From Amarobacter sp964507025 (GTDB taxonomy: Bacteria; Chloroflexota; Dehalococcoidia; Tepidiformales; Tepidiformaceae): a stretch of 64,000 nucleotides of DNA. The position numbers and the translations under genes are program-made. Position 1 is the stretch's first letter. Each line of letters begins with the position of its first letter. The notes beneath the pieces are model-generated. The model was not told the origin of the DNA. It was given only the letters and a program-made list of their open reading frames with translations, and did no database searches. The DNA lies in assembly GCA_964507025.1 (NCBI GenBank), contig CAZDOK010000011.1:50244-114243 (forward strand), read 5' to 3'. Of this stretch, positions 16,009-24,367 are shown piece by piece.

Positions 16009-16604
16009 TGTTCCGGCTTGAGAAGATCGGTGCTGATGCAGAGGTCGTAGGTGCTTGGGGTGAGCCATCCGGTTTCGTAGAAGCGGCGGAAGTAGTCCAG
16101 CCGTTCGTTGTCGGTCCTTTCGATGATCTTGAGGGCTTCCTTTTCCTCGATGCCCATGCCGGCGCGGATGCGGCGCACGCGGTGGGGCGTGGAGCCAGTG
16201 ACCAGCACGCGTACCGTATCGAATCGGTCGCGAAGGATCACCTGAGCGGCGTGGCCGACGATGACGCAGCCGCCCTGGTCGGCGAGGTCGCGGATGACGT
16301 CCTCGACGAACTTGCGGTAGTCGGCCGAGGTGAAGAGCGGGCTGGCGGCGAGAGGGACCGGGTCGGCCCAGGCGGCGACGGGCATGCTGGGGTTGCGGGC
16401 GAGGGCTTCGAGGAGGCGGGTGAGGAGGGAGGGCGTGTGCTCGGCCTCGCTGACGGTTTCGGGCGAGACGCCGGCATCCTCGGCGGCGCGCTGGATGACC
16501 TGGTAGTCGATGAACCGGAGTCCGAGGCGTCTTGCAACGGCCTGGGCGACTTCCTCGCCCCCTGTGCCAACCTGGCGGGAAATCGAGATGACGCGCGTGT
16601 TCAA
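15969..16604 (-). CDS. cytidylate kinase-like family protein
   Basis: A 211-aa P-loop protein of the cytidylate-kinase-like family (AAK6). The N-terminus ISISRQVGTGGEEVAQAVA holds the glycine-rich nucleotide loop, although it reads GTGGEEV rather than classical GxxxxGK[ST], as is usual in this family. Later segments GCVIVGHAAQVIL (about 112-124) and RVLVTGSTPHRVRRI (about 132-146) match the family core. Start is TTG 16604. Substrate in vivo is unknown. A stem-loop terminator at 16693-16714 separates it from the HD-GYP gene upstream. Confidence 0.78.
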   Translation of the reverse strand: MNTRVISISRQVGTGGEEVAQAVARRLGLRFIDYQVIQRAAEDAGVSPETVSEAEHTPSLLTRLLEALARNPSMPVAAWADPVPLAASPLFTSADYRKFVEDVIRDLADQGGCVIVGHAAQVILRDRFDTVRVLVTGSTPHRVRRIRAGMGIEEKEALKIIERTDNERLDYFRRFYETGWLTPSTYDLCISTDLLKPEQCAEVIARVAELR

Positions 16605-16692
16605 CAGGGCCCCCTCTGGCGGTTCTGGACGGATTGTAGAGGAGATCAGGTGCGGCTGACGTGGGAGGGGCGGTGGGAGCGCTCACACGAAG

Positions 16693-16714
16693 AAGGCCCG
16701 CGTGTGCGGGCCTT
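16693..16714. terminator. stem-loop terminator
   Basis: AAGGCCCGC (16693-16701) pairs perfectly with GCGGGCCTT (16706-16714) around GTGT. It lies between the HD-GYP stop and the kinase start on the minus strand. No T-run follows. Confidence 0.6.
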
Positions 16715-16764
16715 CCTCGAAGCGGGTGGTGCCTGGGTTGCGTGGGCGGGATGGCTGCCCGCCG

Positions 16765-18111
16765 TCAGGCCTCGAACGGGTAGGCGACGCCTTCGAAGCG
16801 CGCCAGCAGGTAGGGGTCGAAACGGGTGCCACCGAGGCCGCGCATCACTTCGACGGCATCGGCCTGGGACATGGCGCGGCGGTAGGGTCGCTCGCTGGTG
16901 AGGGCATCGAACGCTTCGGCCATGCCGATGATCTGGGCTTCGGCGGGGACCTCGGGGCCTTCGAGCATGCCGGGGTAGCCCTTGCCGTCGATGCGCTCGT
17001 GGTGGCAGCCGACCCACCAGGCGGCGGCGCCGAGACCGGGGATTTCGCTCAGGATGTCGCGGGCGTAGACGGGGTGGAGCTGGACAGCCGCCATCTCGTC
17101 GACGCTGAGGATGTCGGGTTTGCAGAGGTAGTGGGCGGGGACGCCGAGGGTGCCGACATCCTGGAGGAGCGCGGCGACCTTCACGAGGTCGGCGCGGCGT
17201 TCGGTCATATCGCAAGCGAGGGCGACCCGGCGGGCGAGGTCGGCCACGCGCCGGCCCCTGCCTTGCTCGCGGCCGTTGCGGCCATCGACGACATCGCTGA
17301 TCACGGCGAGGAAGTCGAAGAGTTCCTCCCGGCTCATGATCCCGCCATAGTTCAGCGACATGAGCGCAGCGGGCAGGTCGTTGTCGTAGAAGCCAAGCCA
17401 AAAGTCGTCGCGGGCAGCGATGACAGCCATCTTCGCGGCGAGGTCGGGGTCGAGTTCGCTACCGCCCATTTCCTTGACGAGGGCGGGGCCGCGCCGGCGG
17501 ACCATTAGCGGCGAGCCTTCGGCGTCGATCATGGACTCGACGCGGTCGGCGAGGGCGACGATGCGAGCGACGATGGGGGCGCGCTCGCCGGGGGCGGCGC
17601 CGGGACGGCCGGAGCCGTCCCAGCAATCATGGTGGGCGGCGACTGCGCCGGCGACGGCTTCGCCGAGGCCCATCTTGCGCACGATCCTGGCGCCGAGGTC
17701 GCAGTGCTGGGCGATCGCCTCGACGACCTGGGTCCAGCCGCCATGCGGGACCTGTGCGAGGACGTCGGCGGCGCCCGAGGCGCCGGCGATGATCCTTGCG
17801 CCGCGCGTGGCATCGACCTTTGGACCATGGCCGCTGGCGGCCATGCCAACATCGTGCAAGAGGCAACCGAAGAAGACGTCCTCGACCTTCTGGGGATCGA
17901 GGCCGAGCTCGCTAGCGAGGAAGACGCCGACGTAGGCCACGCGCTGGGCATGGCCGGGGCGCCGGCCCTCGGCGAGGTCGAACGCACGGCTGAGTGCAGC
18001 GAGCACGGTGCCGCGGGAGAGCCTGGGAACACCGGAGAGTCCGGCGTCGTCATAGAGGGACGGGTCCAGGAAGTCCGCTTTGACAGTCTGAATTTGCGCT
18101 TTCGAAGCCAT
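16765..18111 (-). CDS. tandem HD / HD-GYP domain protein
   Basis: A 448-aa cytoplasmic protein from ATG 18111; the longer open frame upstream reads as non-coding. The first HD domain (about 30-200) keeps HD in LLHDVGM and a second-His AAHHD, but its GYP motif is degenerate (WDGSGRPG). The second domain (about 270-430) has a proper HHERIDGKGYPG motif, while its HD reads LLQDVGT, with His replaced by Gln. HD-GYP proteins hydrolyse cyclic di-GMP; here the metal site seems split between two imperfect copies, so activity could be altered or regulatory. No sensory or membrane domain is attached. Confidence 0.85.
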   Translation of the reverse strand: MASKAQIQTVKADFLDPSLYDDAGLSGVPRLSRGTVLAALSRAFDLAEGRRPGHAQRVAYVGVFLASELGLDPQKVEDVFFGCLLHDVGMAASGHGPKVDATRGARIIAGASGAADVLAQVPHGGWTQVVEAIAQHCDLGARIVRKMGLGEAVAGAVAAHHDCWDGSGRPGAAPGERAPIVARIVALADRVESMIDAEGSPLMVRRRGPALVKEMGGSELDPDLAAKMAVIAARDDFWLGFYDNDLPAALMSLNYGGIMSREELFDFLAVISDVVDGRNGREQGRGRRVADLARRVALACDMTERRADLVKVAALLQDVGTLGVPAHYLCKPDILSVDEMAAVQLHPVYARDILSEIPGLGAAAWWVGCHHERIDGKGYPGMLEGPEVPAEAQIIGMAEAFDALTSERPYRRAMSQADAVEVMRGLGGTRFDPYLLARFEGVAYPFEA

Positions 18112-18383
18112 AGGCTGCCCTACATCCCAGGGAGGGACCGTATCCGGAATATCGGCCGCGTTCTGGTGGCACTGCAGAGACAAGGCGGTGACGGGAGGCA
18201 GAAATAGGGAAGAGTCGTAGGGCCTATCGGTGGGGGAAGGGAGGAAGGGGGCATGGAGGCAGGGTGGTGGGGTGAAGGAGCCTGCACGAATGGCGGCGAA
18301 GGCGTACACTGGGCGCAAAGCGCGTTGCGCAGGCCCGGCCTGCTCCAGCCCGCCGAAACCGCCCAGGCGAATGAACAGGACTC

Positions 18384-18857
18384 ATGGATCGCTCCCGGCT
18401 CAGCCGGTTCGTTAATCAACGACTTCAGGAGCTGCCGCTCGTCGAGCCAGCGATCGTTTCGCCATTTACGTCAGTCAGAACCGCCGTGGAGATGATGCGA
18501 GAGGGCGCCGGGTCGTGCGTGCTCGCGGTGGATGATGGCCAGCTCGCGGGGATCTTCACGGAGCGGGACGTTCTGACGAAGTGCATGGGGGAAGGTTTCG
18601 ACTGGGGCCAGCCGCTCGAGACAGCGGTGCTCACGAAAGCGCCTCGCACGATTGAGGCCACGAGGACGGTGGCCGAAGCAATCGCGACGATGCAGCAGCA
18701 CCACTACCGCACGCTGCCCGTGGTGGAGGGAGAGCGAGTGGTCGGTCTTGTGCGGCTCGGAGATCTCCTGAAGGACCTCGCTGAAGCGTACCCGGAAGAC
18801 GTCCTCAACCTGCCTCCACGCCCTCACCAGGTGATGGAGAGACCAGAGGGTGGATAG
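18384..18857 (+). CDS. CBS-domain protein upstream of korA
   Basis: A 157-aa protein made of a CBS pair (about 25-80 and 88-145; GIFTERDVLTKCM and RTLPVVEGERVVGLVRLGD). CBS pairs bind adenine nucleotides and sense energy state. No catalytic domain is present. The stop is nine bases before korA, so cotranscription with the oxidoreductase is very likely and a role in regulating or sensing for it is plausible. A second CBS protein follows korB. Confidence 0.85.
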   Translation: MDRSRLSRFVNQRLQELPLVEPAIVSPFTSVRTAVEMMREGAGSCVLAVDDGQLAGIFTERDVLTKCMGEGFDWGQPLETAVLTKAPRTIEATRTVAEAIATMQQHHYRTLPVVEGERVVGLVRLGDLLKDLAEAYPEDVLNLPPRPHQVMERPEGG

Positions 18858-18866
18858 CAGAGGCTC

Positions 18867-20777
18867 ATGACCACAGAAACGGAACTCAAGCCCGAGCACA
18901 TTGTCGAAGAGCTCGACCGTGTGACGATTCGCTTCGCCGGAGACTCGGGGGACGGCATGCAGCTCACGGGAACGCAGTTCACCAGGACGGCGGCCGTTTT
19001 CGGGAACGACCTGGCGACGCTGCCGGACTTCCCCGCCGAAATCCGCGCTCCCACGGGGTCGCTGCCCGGGGTCTCGGGCTTCCAGCTCTCGTTCTCCAGC
19101 AACGACATCCACACTCCGGGCGACCGGCCGGACGTGCTGGTGGCGATGAACCCGGCGGCCCTGAAGACAAACATCGGCGACCTCCGACCCGGCGGCCTTC
19201 TCATCGTCGACGAGGACGAGTTCAACGCGGTGAACCTGAAGAAGGCGGCATACCCGACGAACCCGCTCGAAGACGGGACGCTGTCGCAGTACCAGGTGGT
19301 GCCCATCGCCATCACCCGCTTCAACGAGCTGGCGCTCGAGGGTCTGCCGCTGAATGCGAAGGACAAGTTCCGATCGAGGAACTTCTATGCGCTCGGGCTC
19401 ATCCTGTGGCTGTACGGGCGCTCGATGGAGACGACCATCAAGTGGGCGACCGAACAGTTCAAGCGCCGGCCGGACATCCTGGATGCGAACCTGCGGGCGC
19501 TGCGGGCAGGCTACAACTTCGGCGAAACGACGGAGCTTTTCCGCGTTCAGTACAAGGTTGCGCCGGCCAAGGTGGAGCCGGGCACCTACCGCCACATCAG
19601 CGGAAACGAGGCGACGGCGCTGGGGTGCGTGGCGGCATCGGTGCTGAGCGGTCTCCCGTTGTTCTACGGGAGCTATCCGATCACGCCGGCCTCCGATGTG
19701 CTCCACGAGCTCTCGAAGCTCAAGGCGTTCGGGGTGAAGACCTTCCAGGCGGAGGACGAGATCGCGGCGATAGGCGCGGCGATAGGGGCTGCCTACGGTG
19801 GGCACCTCGGCCTGACGGGCACGAGCGGACCGGGCCTCGCCCTCAAGAGCGAAGCGCTGAACCTGGCGGTGATGACCGAGCTCCCGCTCGTGGTGATCGA
19901 CGTGCAGCGCGCCGGGCCGAGCACGGGCATGCCGACGAAGACGGAGCAGGCCGACCTGCTGCAGGCGATGTTCGGGCGGAACGGCGATAGCTACGTGGCC
20001 ATCGTTGCGCCGTGCACACCATCGGACTGCTTCCTGATGGCGATCGAGGCGTTCCGGATCGCGCTGAAGTACATGGTGCCGGTCATCTTCTTGAGCGACG
20101 GGTATCTTGGGAACGGCTCAGAGCCGTGGCGCATCCCGGACATGGCAAGCCTGCCAAAGATCGAATGGACGTACGCAGCTGAGCAGGATGGCGAATTCAA
20201 TCCGTATGAGCGCGACCCGAAGACGCTGGCCCGCCCGTGGGCGGTACCGGGGCAGAAGGGCCTGACGCACCGGATCGGAGGCCTGGAGAAGTCGGGACAG
20301 ACCGGCGACATCAGCTACGACCCGCGGAACCACCACGAGATGACGCTTGCCCGCAAGGGCCGTGTGGATCGGATCGTGCAGGATATCCCGGACCTGGAGG
20401 TCACAGGGCCCGAGACGGGAGATCTGCTGGTGCTCGGCTGGGGCGGCACGTATGGCGCGATCACGAGCGCGACGGAGAATGCGCGGAAGCGCGGCCTCAG
20501 CGTTGCCTCGGCGCACCTGCGCTACCTCAACCCGTTCCCGGGGAACCTGGAGACGGTGCTGAAGCGCTACAAGAAGGTGCTCATTCCCGAGCTGAACACG
20601 GGCCAGCTTGCCCTGCTCATCCGCGGGAGGTTCATGGTCGATGCCATCCCCTTCAACAAGATCTCCGGGCAGCCGTTCAAGATCGCCGAAATCGAAGGGA
20701 AGATCGACGAAGCACTCGGGCTCCGAGGCCCGTACACCATCGAGTTCGGGCAATCGTCCGTCCTGAGTGGAGGTTAA
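18867..20777 (+). CDS. korA: 2-oxoacid:ferredoxin oxidoreductase, fused gamma-alpha subunit
   Basis: A 636-aa subunit of a 2-oxoacid:acceptor oxidoreductase (2-oxoglutarate or pyruvate type) that decarboxylates 2-oxoacids to acyl-CoA with ferredoxin as acceptor. The gamma-like domain is N-terminal (about 12-195: RFAGDSGDGMQLTG and later SGFQLSFSS), and the alpha domain follows with YPITPASDVLHEL near 268, AEDEIAAIGAAIGA and GTSGPGLAL. The C-terminus carries LGWGGTYGA and RYLNPFPGN, typical of KorA. Gamma-alpha fusions are common in Chloroflexota and Actinobacteria. Substrate choice is not certain; the pairing with a single beta subunit and no delta ferredoxin favours the Kor type. Confidence 0.9.
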   Translation: MTTETELKPEHIVEELDRVTIRFAGDSGDGMQLTGTQFTRTAAVFGNDLATLPDFPAEIRAPTGSLPGVSGFQLSFSSNDIHTPGDRPDVLVAMNPAALKTNIGDLRPGGLLIVDEDEFNAVNLKKAAYPTNPLEDGTLSQYQVVPIAITRFNELALEGLPLNAKDKFRSRNFYALGLILWLYGRSMETTIKWATEQFKRRPDILDANLRALRAGYNFGETTELFRVQYKVAPAKVEPGTYRHISGNEATALGCVAASVLSGLPLFYGSYPITPASDVLHELSKLKAFGVKTFQAEDEIAAIGAAIGAAYGGHLGLTGTSGPGLALKSEALNLAVMTELPLVVIDVQRAGPSTGMPTKTEQADLLQAMFGRNGDSYVAIVAPCTPSDCFLMAIEAFRIALKYMVPVIFLSDGYLGNGSEPWRIPDMASLPKIEWTYAAEQDGEFNPYERDPKTLARPWAVPGQKGLTHRIGGLEKSGQTGDISYDPRNHHEMTLARKGRVDRIVQDIPDLEVTGPETGDLLVLGWGGTYGAITSATENARKRGLSVASAHLRYLNPFPGNLETVLKRYKKVLIPELNTGQLALLIRGRFMVDAIPFNKISGQPFKIAEIEGKIDEALGLRGPYTIEFGQSSVLSGG

Positions 20778-20780
20778 TCC

Positions 20781-21821
20781 GTGACTGCTCCAACCGTACC
20801 CAATAGCGGCGTCATCCCGGCTGACCTCCCGGTTCTCACCCGGAAGGACTTTGTCTCGGACCAGGAAGTGCGCTGGTGTCCCGGCTGTGGCGACTACTCG
20901 ATCCTGGCGCAGATGCAGAAGATGCTGCCGGAGCTCCGCATCGCAAAGGAGAACCTGGTATTCATCAGCGGCATCGGGTGCTCGAGCCGGTTCCCGTACT
21001 ACGTGGAAACGTATGGCTTCCACAGCATCCACGGTCGAGCGCTGACGCTGGCAACCGGCCTGAAGACGGCGCGCCCGGAGCTGAAGGTGTTCGTCATCAC
21101 GGGTGACGGCGATGGATTGAGCATTGGCGGCAACCACCTGCTGCACGCCATGCGGCGGAACGTCGACCTGACGGTAGTGCTCTTCAACAACCGCATCTAC
21201 GGGCTCACGAAGGGCCAGTATTCGCCGACATCGGAGTTCGGGAAGGTGACCAAGTCGTCGCCGTATGGGACGACGGAGCGGCCGCTGAACCCGATTCGGA
21301 TCGCGCTGGCGGCAGGGGCGACGTTCGTGGCCCGGTCGATCGACCGCGACACGAAGCACCTGGAGGAGACGCTCTACCAGGCAGCCCAGCACCACGGGAT
21401 CTCGTTCGTCGAGGTCTACCAGAACTGCAACATCTTCAACGACGGCGCGTTCGCAGCGTTCGCGGAGAAGGAAGTGCGGCAGGACCGGATGGTCTACCTG
21501 GAGCACGGCAAGCCGTTGCGCTTTGGGAAGGACAGCCAGCACGGCATCAGGCTCGATGGTTTTACGCCGGAGGTTGTGGAGAACGCTGGTTCGGACGAGG
21601 GGCTGCTCATCCACGACGCGCACAACGAGAACATCTCGCTGGCAAACATCCTCGTGGGCATGGACTACCCGGAGTTCCCGGTGCCGATTGGCGTCTTCCG
21701 CGACATCGATGCGCCGGTGTACGACGACCTGGTCCAGCAGCAGGTGGAGGAGGCGATGGCCAAGGGGCCGGGCGACCTCTCGGCGGTGCTGCACAGCGGC
21801 GAAACCTGGGTGGTGGACTAA
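20781..21821 (+). CDS. korB: 2-oxoacid:ferredoxin oxidoreductase beta subunit
   Basis: A 346-aa TPP-binding subunit. The [4Fe-4S]/TPP region CPGCGDYSIL is at about 33-42, then GIGCSSRFPYY (about 63-73) and the TPP/Mg motif GDGDGLSIGGNH (about 110-121) with LFNNRIYGLTKGQ. All are diagnostic of KorB-type beta chains. GTG start, three bases after korA. Together with korA it forms the functional heterodimer or heterotetramer. Confidence 0.92.
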   Translation: MTAPTVPNSGVIPADLPVLTRKDFVSDQEVRWCPGCGDYSILAQMQKMLPELRIAKENLVFISGIGCSSRFPYYVETYGFHSIHGRALTLATGLKTARPELKVFVITGDGDGLSIGGNHLLHAMRRNVDLTVVLFNNRIYGLTKGQYSPTSEFGKVTKSSPYGTTERPLNPIRIALAAGATFVARSIDRDTKHLEETLYQAAQHHGISFVEVYQNCNIFNDGAFAAFAEKEVRQDRMVYLEHGKPLRFGKDSQHGIRLDGFTPEVVENAGSDEGLLIHDAHNENISLANILVGMDYPEFPVPIGVFRDIDAPVYDDLVQQQVEEAMAKGPGDLSAVLHSGETWVVD

Positions 21822-21851
21822 AGGCGGTCCATCCACCAGCAGACACGAATC

Positions 21852-21881
21852 TGGTACAGTCTTGGCTCCCTCCGGGGAGCC
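21852..21881 (+). promoter_or_regulatory. extended -10 promoter merged with korB terminator hairpin
   Basis: TGgTACAGT (21852-21860) is a good extended -10. It is followed directly by GGCTCCC (21864-21870), TCCG loop, GGGAGCC (21875-21881) and then TTGCTGTTT, which looks like the terminator of the korAB operon. The new transcript would start inside the hairpin's left arm. Confidence 0.5.
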
Positions 21882-21911
21882 TTGCTGTTTCGAGCGGGAG
21901 GAGGAGCCGGT

Positions 21912-22442
21912 ATGTCGGTCGAACAACGCAATGTGGTGGTGTGTCCCAGTTGCGGGACCGAGAACATTGAGGGAGTGGACACGTGCGAGCACTGCCTGAT
22001 GGACCTTCGCAGCATCGACGTGCCGGAATCGGCCCAGGTGGTGCCGGAGAGCGACCTGACGTTGCCGGTCTCGATGGCGCGGATGACGCGGCCGAGGACG
22101 GTTTCGCCGGACCAGACGGTGAGGCATGCCGTCGATGAGATGCGCAACGATCCTACGGGGGCGGTGGTGGTGATGGAGCAGGGCAGGGTCGTCGGCATCT
22201 TCACGGACCGCGATGTGCTGCAGCGGGTGGCTGGCGTTCCGGGTGTGATGGACCAGCCGATCGCCGGCTACATGACCCCGGACCCGGTGGTGCTTCGCGA
22301 GGACGACATGATGGCCATCGCGCTCAACAAGATGGGCGACGGTGGCTTTCGGCACATGCCCGTGGTACGCGAGGGGGAGCTGGTGGGGATGGTGACAGTG
22401 CGAGACATCATGAACTGGGTGCTGGGCCGGTATTTCGACTGA
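21912..22442 (+). CDS. zinc-ribbon plus CBS-pair protein
   Basis: A 176-aa protein. The N-terminus is a zinc ribbon (CPSCGTENIEGVDTCEHC, about 11-28), followed by a CBS pair (about 55-115 and 120-175; GIFTDRDVLQRV and GMVTVRDIMNWVLG). Start ATG 21912 is set by GGGAGGAGGAG. The combination suggests a nucleotide-sensing regulator. Its position after korB mirrors the CBS gene before korA. Confidence 0.85.
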   Translation: MSVEQRNVVVCPSCGTENIEGVDTCEHCLMDLRSIDVPESAQVVPESDLTLPVSMARMTRPRTVSPDQTVRHAVDEMRNDPTGAVVVMEQGRVVGIFTDRDVLQRVAGVPGVMDQPIAGYMTPDPVVLREDDMMAIALNKMGDGGFRHMPVVREGELVGMVTVRDIMNWVLGRYFD

Positions 22443-22552
22443 GCCACGCTCTACCCGGTTACATTGATGGATGCCAAGCCCTAGCCTATGGCTGATCAAG
22501 GCAGTATGGTTGGACACATAGCGACGCCCTATCGCTCGCGGGTGAGCCATCC

Positions 22553-23452
22553 ATGGAACTGGCCCAACTAGATGCCTTCATCGCGGCCGCGGATTGCGGG
22601 AGCTTCAGCCGCGCGGCTGAACTGCTGAACGTCGCCCAGCCCTCGCTGAGCAACCGGATCCAGTCGCTCGAGCGGGAGGTGGGACAGGCGTTATTCGAGC
22701 GGATGGGCCGGGGCGTGAAACTGACCGACGCGGGCCGCTCGTTCCTGCCGTATGCCCAGCGTGTACTGCGCACGCTGAACGATGGGCTCATGGTGCTGGA
22801 AGGCACAAGGGACGGTACGGCGGGACGGCTGATGATCGGCACGGCGCCGGCGGTCGGGACCTACGTTTTGCCGCGGTTGCTGAAGGTGTTCCGTGACAAC
22901 CATGCAGGGGTCGATGTGCTGGTCCGGACGGGGCACAGCGACGAGGTGCTCCAGATGGTGCTGGACGACGACGTGCAGGTAGGGATCGGCCGGCCGATCA
23001 ATCACCCGGACGTGCGGACGGTGACGTTGTACCACGACGAGCTGGTGCTGGTGGTGTCGTCGCAGCACCGGTATGCCAAGCGGGGATCGGTGAAGGTGGA
23101 AGACCTGGCAGACGACTCGCTCATCCTGTTCGACCGGGACTCGGGGTACTACGGAATGATCCTGGGACTGTTCCGCGACCTGGGCGTGATGCCGCAACAG
23201 CAGATGCAGCTGGATTCGATTGAGGCAACCAAGAAGATGGTGGAGGCGAACCTGGGCATTGCCCTCCTGCCCGAAGTGTCGGTGGAGCGGGAGATCCGGC
23301 TGGGAACGCTGCACAAGGTGCACATCGAGGCGGCGGAGCCGGTAGAACGCGACATCGCGGTGATGTACCGGCGGAACAAGCCGCAATCGGGCCCGATGGC
23401 TGCCTTCCTCGACCTACTCGGCGAAATCTACGGCGTAAAGCTGCCGCGGTAG
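22553..23452 (+). CDS. LysR-family transcriptional regulator
   Basis: A 299-aa LysR-type regulator. N-terminal winged HTH (residues 1-60: FIAAADCGSFSRAAELLNVA, then LSNRIQSLE) and a periplasmic-binding-like effector domain (about 90-295). The effector is unknown; similarity in layout to CysL/CbbR-type proteins is only general. It is separated from the preceding gene by 110 bp and followed after ten bases by the PHP gene, which it may regulate or be cotranscribed with. Confidence 0.9.
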   Translation: MELAQLDAFIAAADCGSFSRAAELLNVAQPSLSNRIQSLEREVGQALFERMGRGVKLTDAGRSFLPYAQRVLRTLNDGLMVLEGTRDGTAGRLMIGTAPAVGTYVLPRLLKVFRDNHAGVDVLVRTGHSDEVLQMVLDDDVQVGIGRPINHPDVRTVTLYHDELVLVVSSQHRYAKRGSVKVEDLADDSLILFDRDSGYYGMILGLFRDLGVMPQQQMQLDSIEATKKMVEANLGIALLPEVSVEREIRLGTLHKVHIEAAEPVERDIAVMYRRNKPQSGPMAAFLDLLGEIYGVKLPR

Positions 23453-23462
23453 CCCGGGACCT

Positions 23463-24053
23463 GTGCTCATCGACCTGCACTGCCACACGCTGCCGTTGAG
23501 CACCTGCAGCGCGCTTGAGCCGGAGACGCTTGTGCGGCTCGCCCGGGAGCGCGGTCTGGACGGGGTGTGCCTGACCGAACACGACCGGGCGTGGCCCGAG
23601 GAGGAACTGGAGGCGTTGCGACGGCGCACCGCCTTCCCGGTGTTCTCGGCCGTGGAGCTGACCACCGACCAAGGGCATGTGCTCGCCTTCGGGCTCGACG
23701 GGCCGCGGTCGTTCTCGGCGATCGCGCGTGAGGTGCATGATGCGGCGAAACGGAGCGAGGGCATCCTGTTCCTGGCGCACCCGGCGCGCGATGGGCTGTT
23801 GAAGGTGACGCACGACACGGTCGAGTTTTTCGCGTCGGTGGAAGCCATCAATGGTTCGGACACGCGCTTGCAGAACATGGCTGCGTCGGGGCTTGCGCAT
23901 GGCTTCCGGCTTCCGGGGATAGGCGGATCGGACGCGCACACGCCAGCGGAGGTTGGCCGGGCGGCGACCCGCTTCCATCGCCGGATTGAAACGCAGGCGG
24001 ACTTGCTGGCGGCGCTTCGGGCGGGGGATTACGAAGCGGTGGCGCTGGAGTGA
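23463..24053 (+). CDS. PHP-domain metal-dependent phosphoesterase
   Basis: A 196-aa PHP-family protein. Metal-binding motifs are in family order: DLHCHT (4-9), TEHDR (about 38-42), a Glu in SAVE (about 64), HPAR near 104 and GGSDAHT near 156. Such proteins hydrolyse small phosphates (histidinol phosphate, nucleoside 3',5'-bisphosphates) or RNA/DNA ends; the substrate is undetermined. GTG start 23463, ten bases after the LysR stop. Confidence 0.85.
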   Translation: MLIDLHCHTLPLSTCSALEPETLVRLARERGLDGVCLTEHDRAWPEEELEALRRRTAFPVFSAVELTTDQGHVLAFGLDGPRSFSAIAREVHDAAKRSEGILFLAHPARDGLLKVTHDTVEFFASVEAINGSDTRLQNMAASGLAHGFRLPGIGGSDAHTPAEVGRAATRFHRRIETQADLLAALRAGDYEAVALE

Positions 24054-24087
24054 CGAGCCGCGATCGCGACAAACGCTGACGACTTTA

Positions 24088-24150
24088 GAACAGATGTGTT
24101 GACATGCGAACGCATGTGCGGGTAGTGTTCACGCACTACGAACGGATGTG
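24088..24150 (+). promoter_or_regulatory. sigma70 promoter overlapped by three GAAC-N4-GTG boxes
   Basis: TTGACA (24099-24104), 18-bp spacer, TAGTGT (24123-24128). Three direct boxes GAACAGATGTG (24088), GAACGCATGTG (24108) and GAACGGATGTG (24140) lie before the -35, in the spacer and after the start site. Their starts are 20 and 32 bp apart, nearly whole helical turns. The boxes resemble Gram-positive-type LexA sites (GAAC-N4-GTTC) with a weaker right half. Placement fits repression. Confidence 0.6.
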
Positions 24151-24156
24151 CTAACG

Positions 24157-24366
24157 ATGGTCAACCCGGTCCTGACGATCCTTTTCGACCTGTTCCTCAT
24201 CGGGAGCGCGCTGGCGCTCATCTCCGCGATGACGACCGAATACCTGGCGAGCCGCCAGCCCCATGTTGGTTCGACGCGGGCAGCGCGACCGCAACGGCCA
24301 CGGACTGCCGCGCGGCGCCGGGCGGAAACGCTGGAAATCCGGGTGGTGCGCCGGAAGGCGGCCTGA
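24157..24366 (+). CDS. small membrane protein under a putative repressed promoter
   Basis: A 69-aa protein: one N-terminal transmembrane segment (about 3-25, NPVLTILFDLFLIGSALALI) and a basic cytoplasmic tail rich in Arg. No family recognised. Size, topology and the three LexA-like boxes in its promoter resemble unrelated SOS-induced division inhibitors of other bacteria (YneA, DivS, ChiZ/SidA types), which are also small single-pass proteins; this is inference only. A GTG at 24148 would extend it by three residues but lies in the third box. It ends one base before the convergent rel stop. Confidence 0.6.
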   Translation: MVNPVLTILFDLFLIGSALALISAMTTEYLASRQPHVGSTRAARPQRPRTAARRRAETLEIRVVRRKAA

Positions 24367-24367
24367 A

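Noticed and set aside
15427..16686. 419-codon extended frame of the lipoprotein
   Set aside because: The upstream two thirds is antisense-frame shadow of the cytidylate-kinase-like gene; GTG 16008 gives a proper lipoprotein signal.
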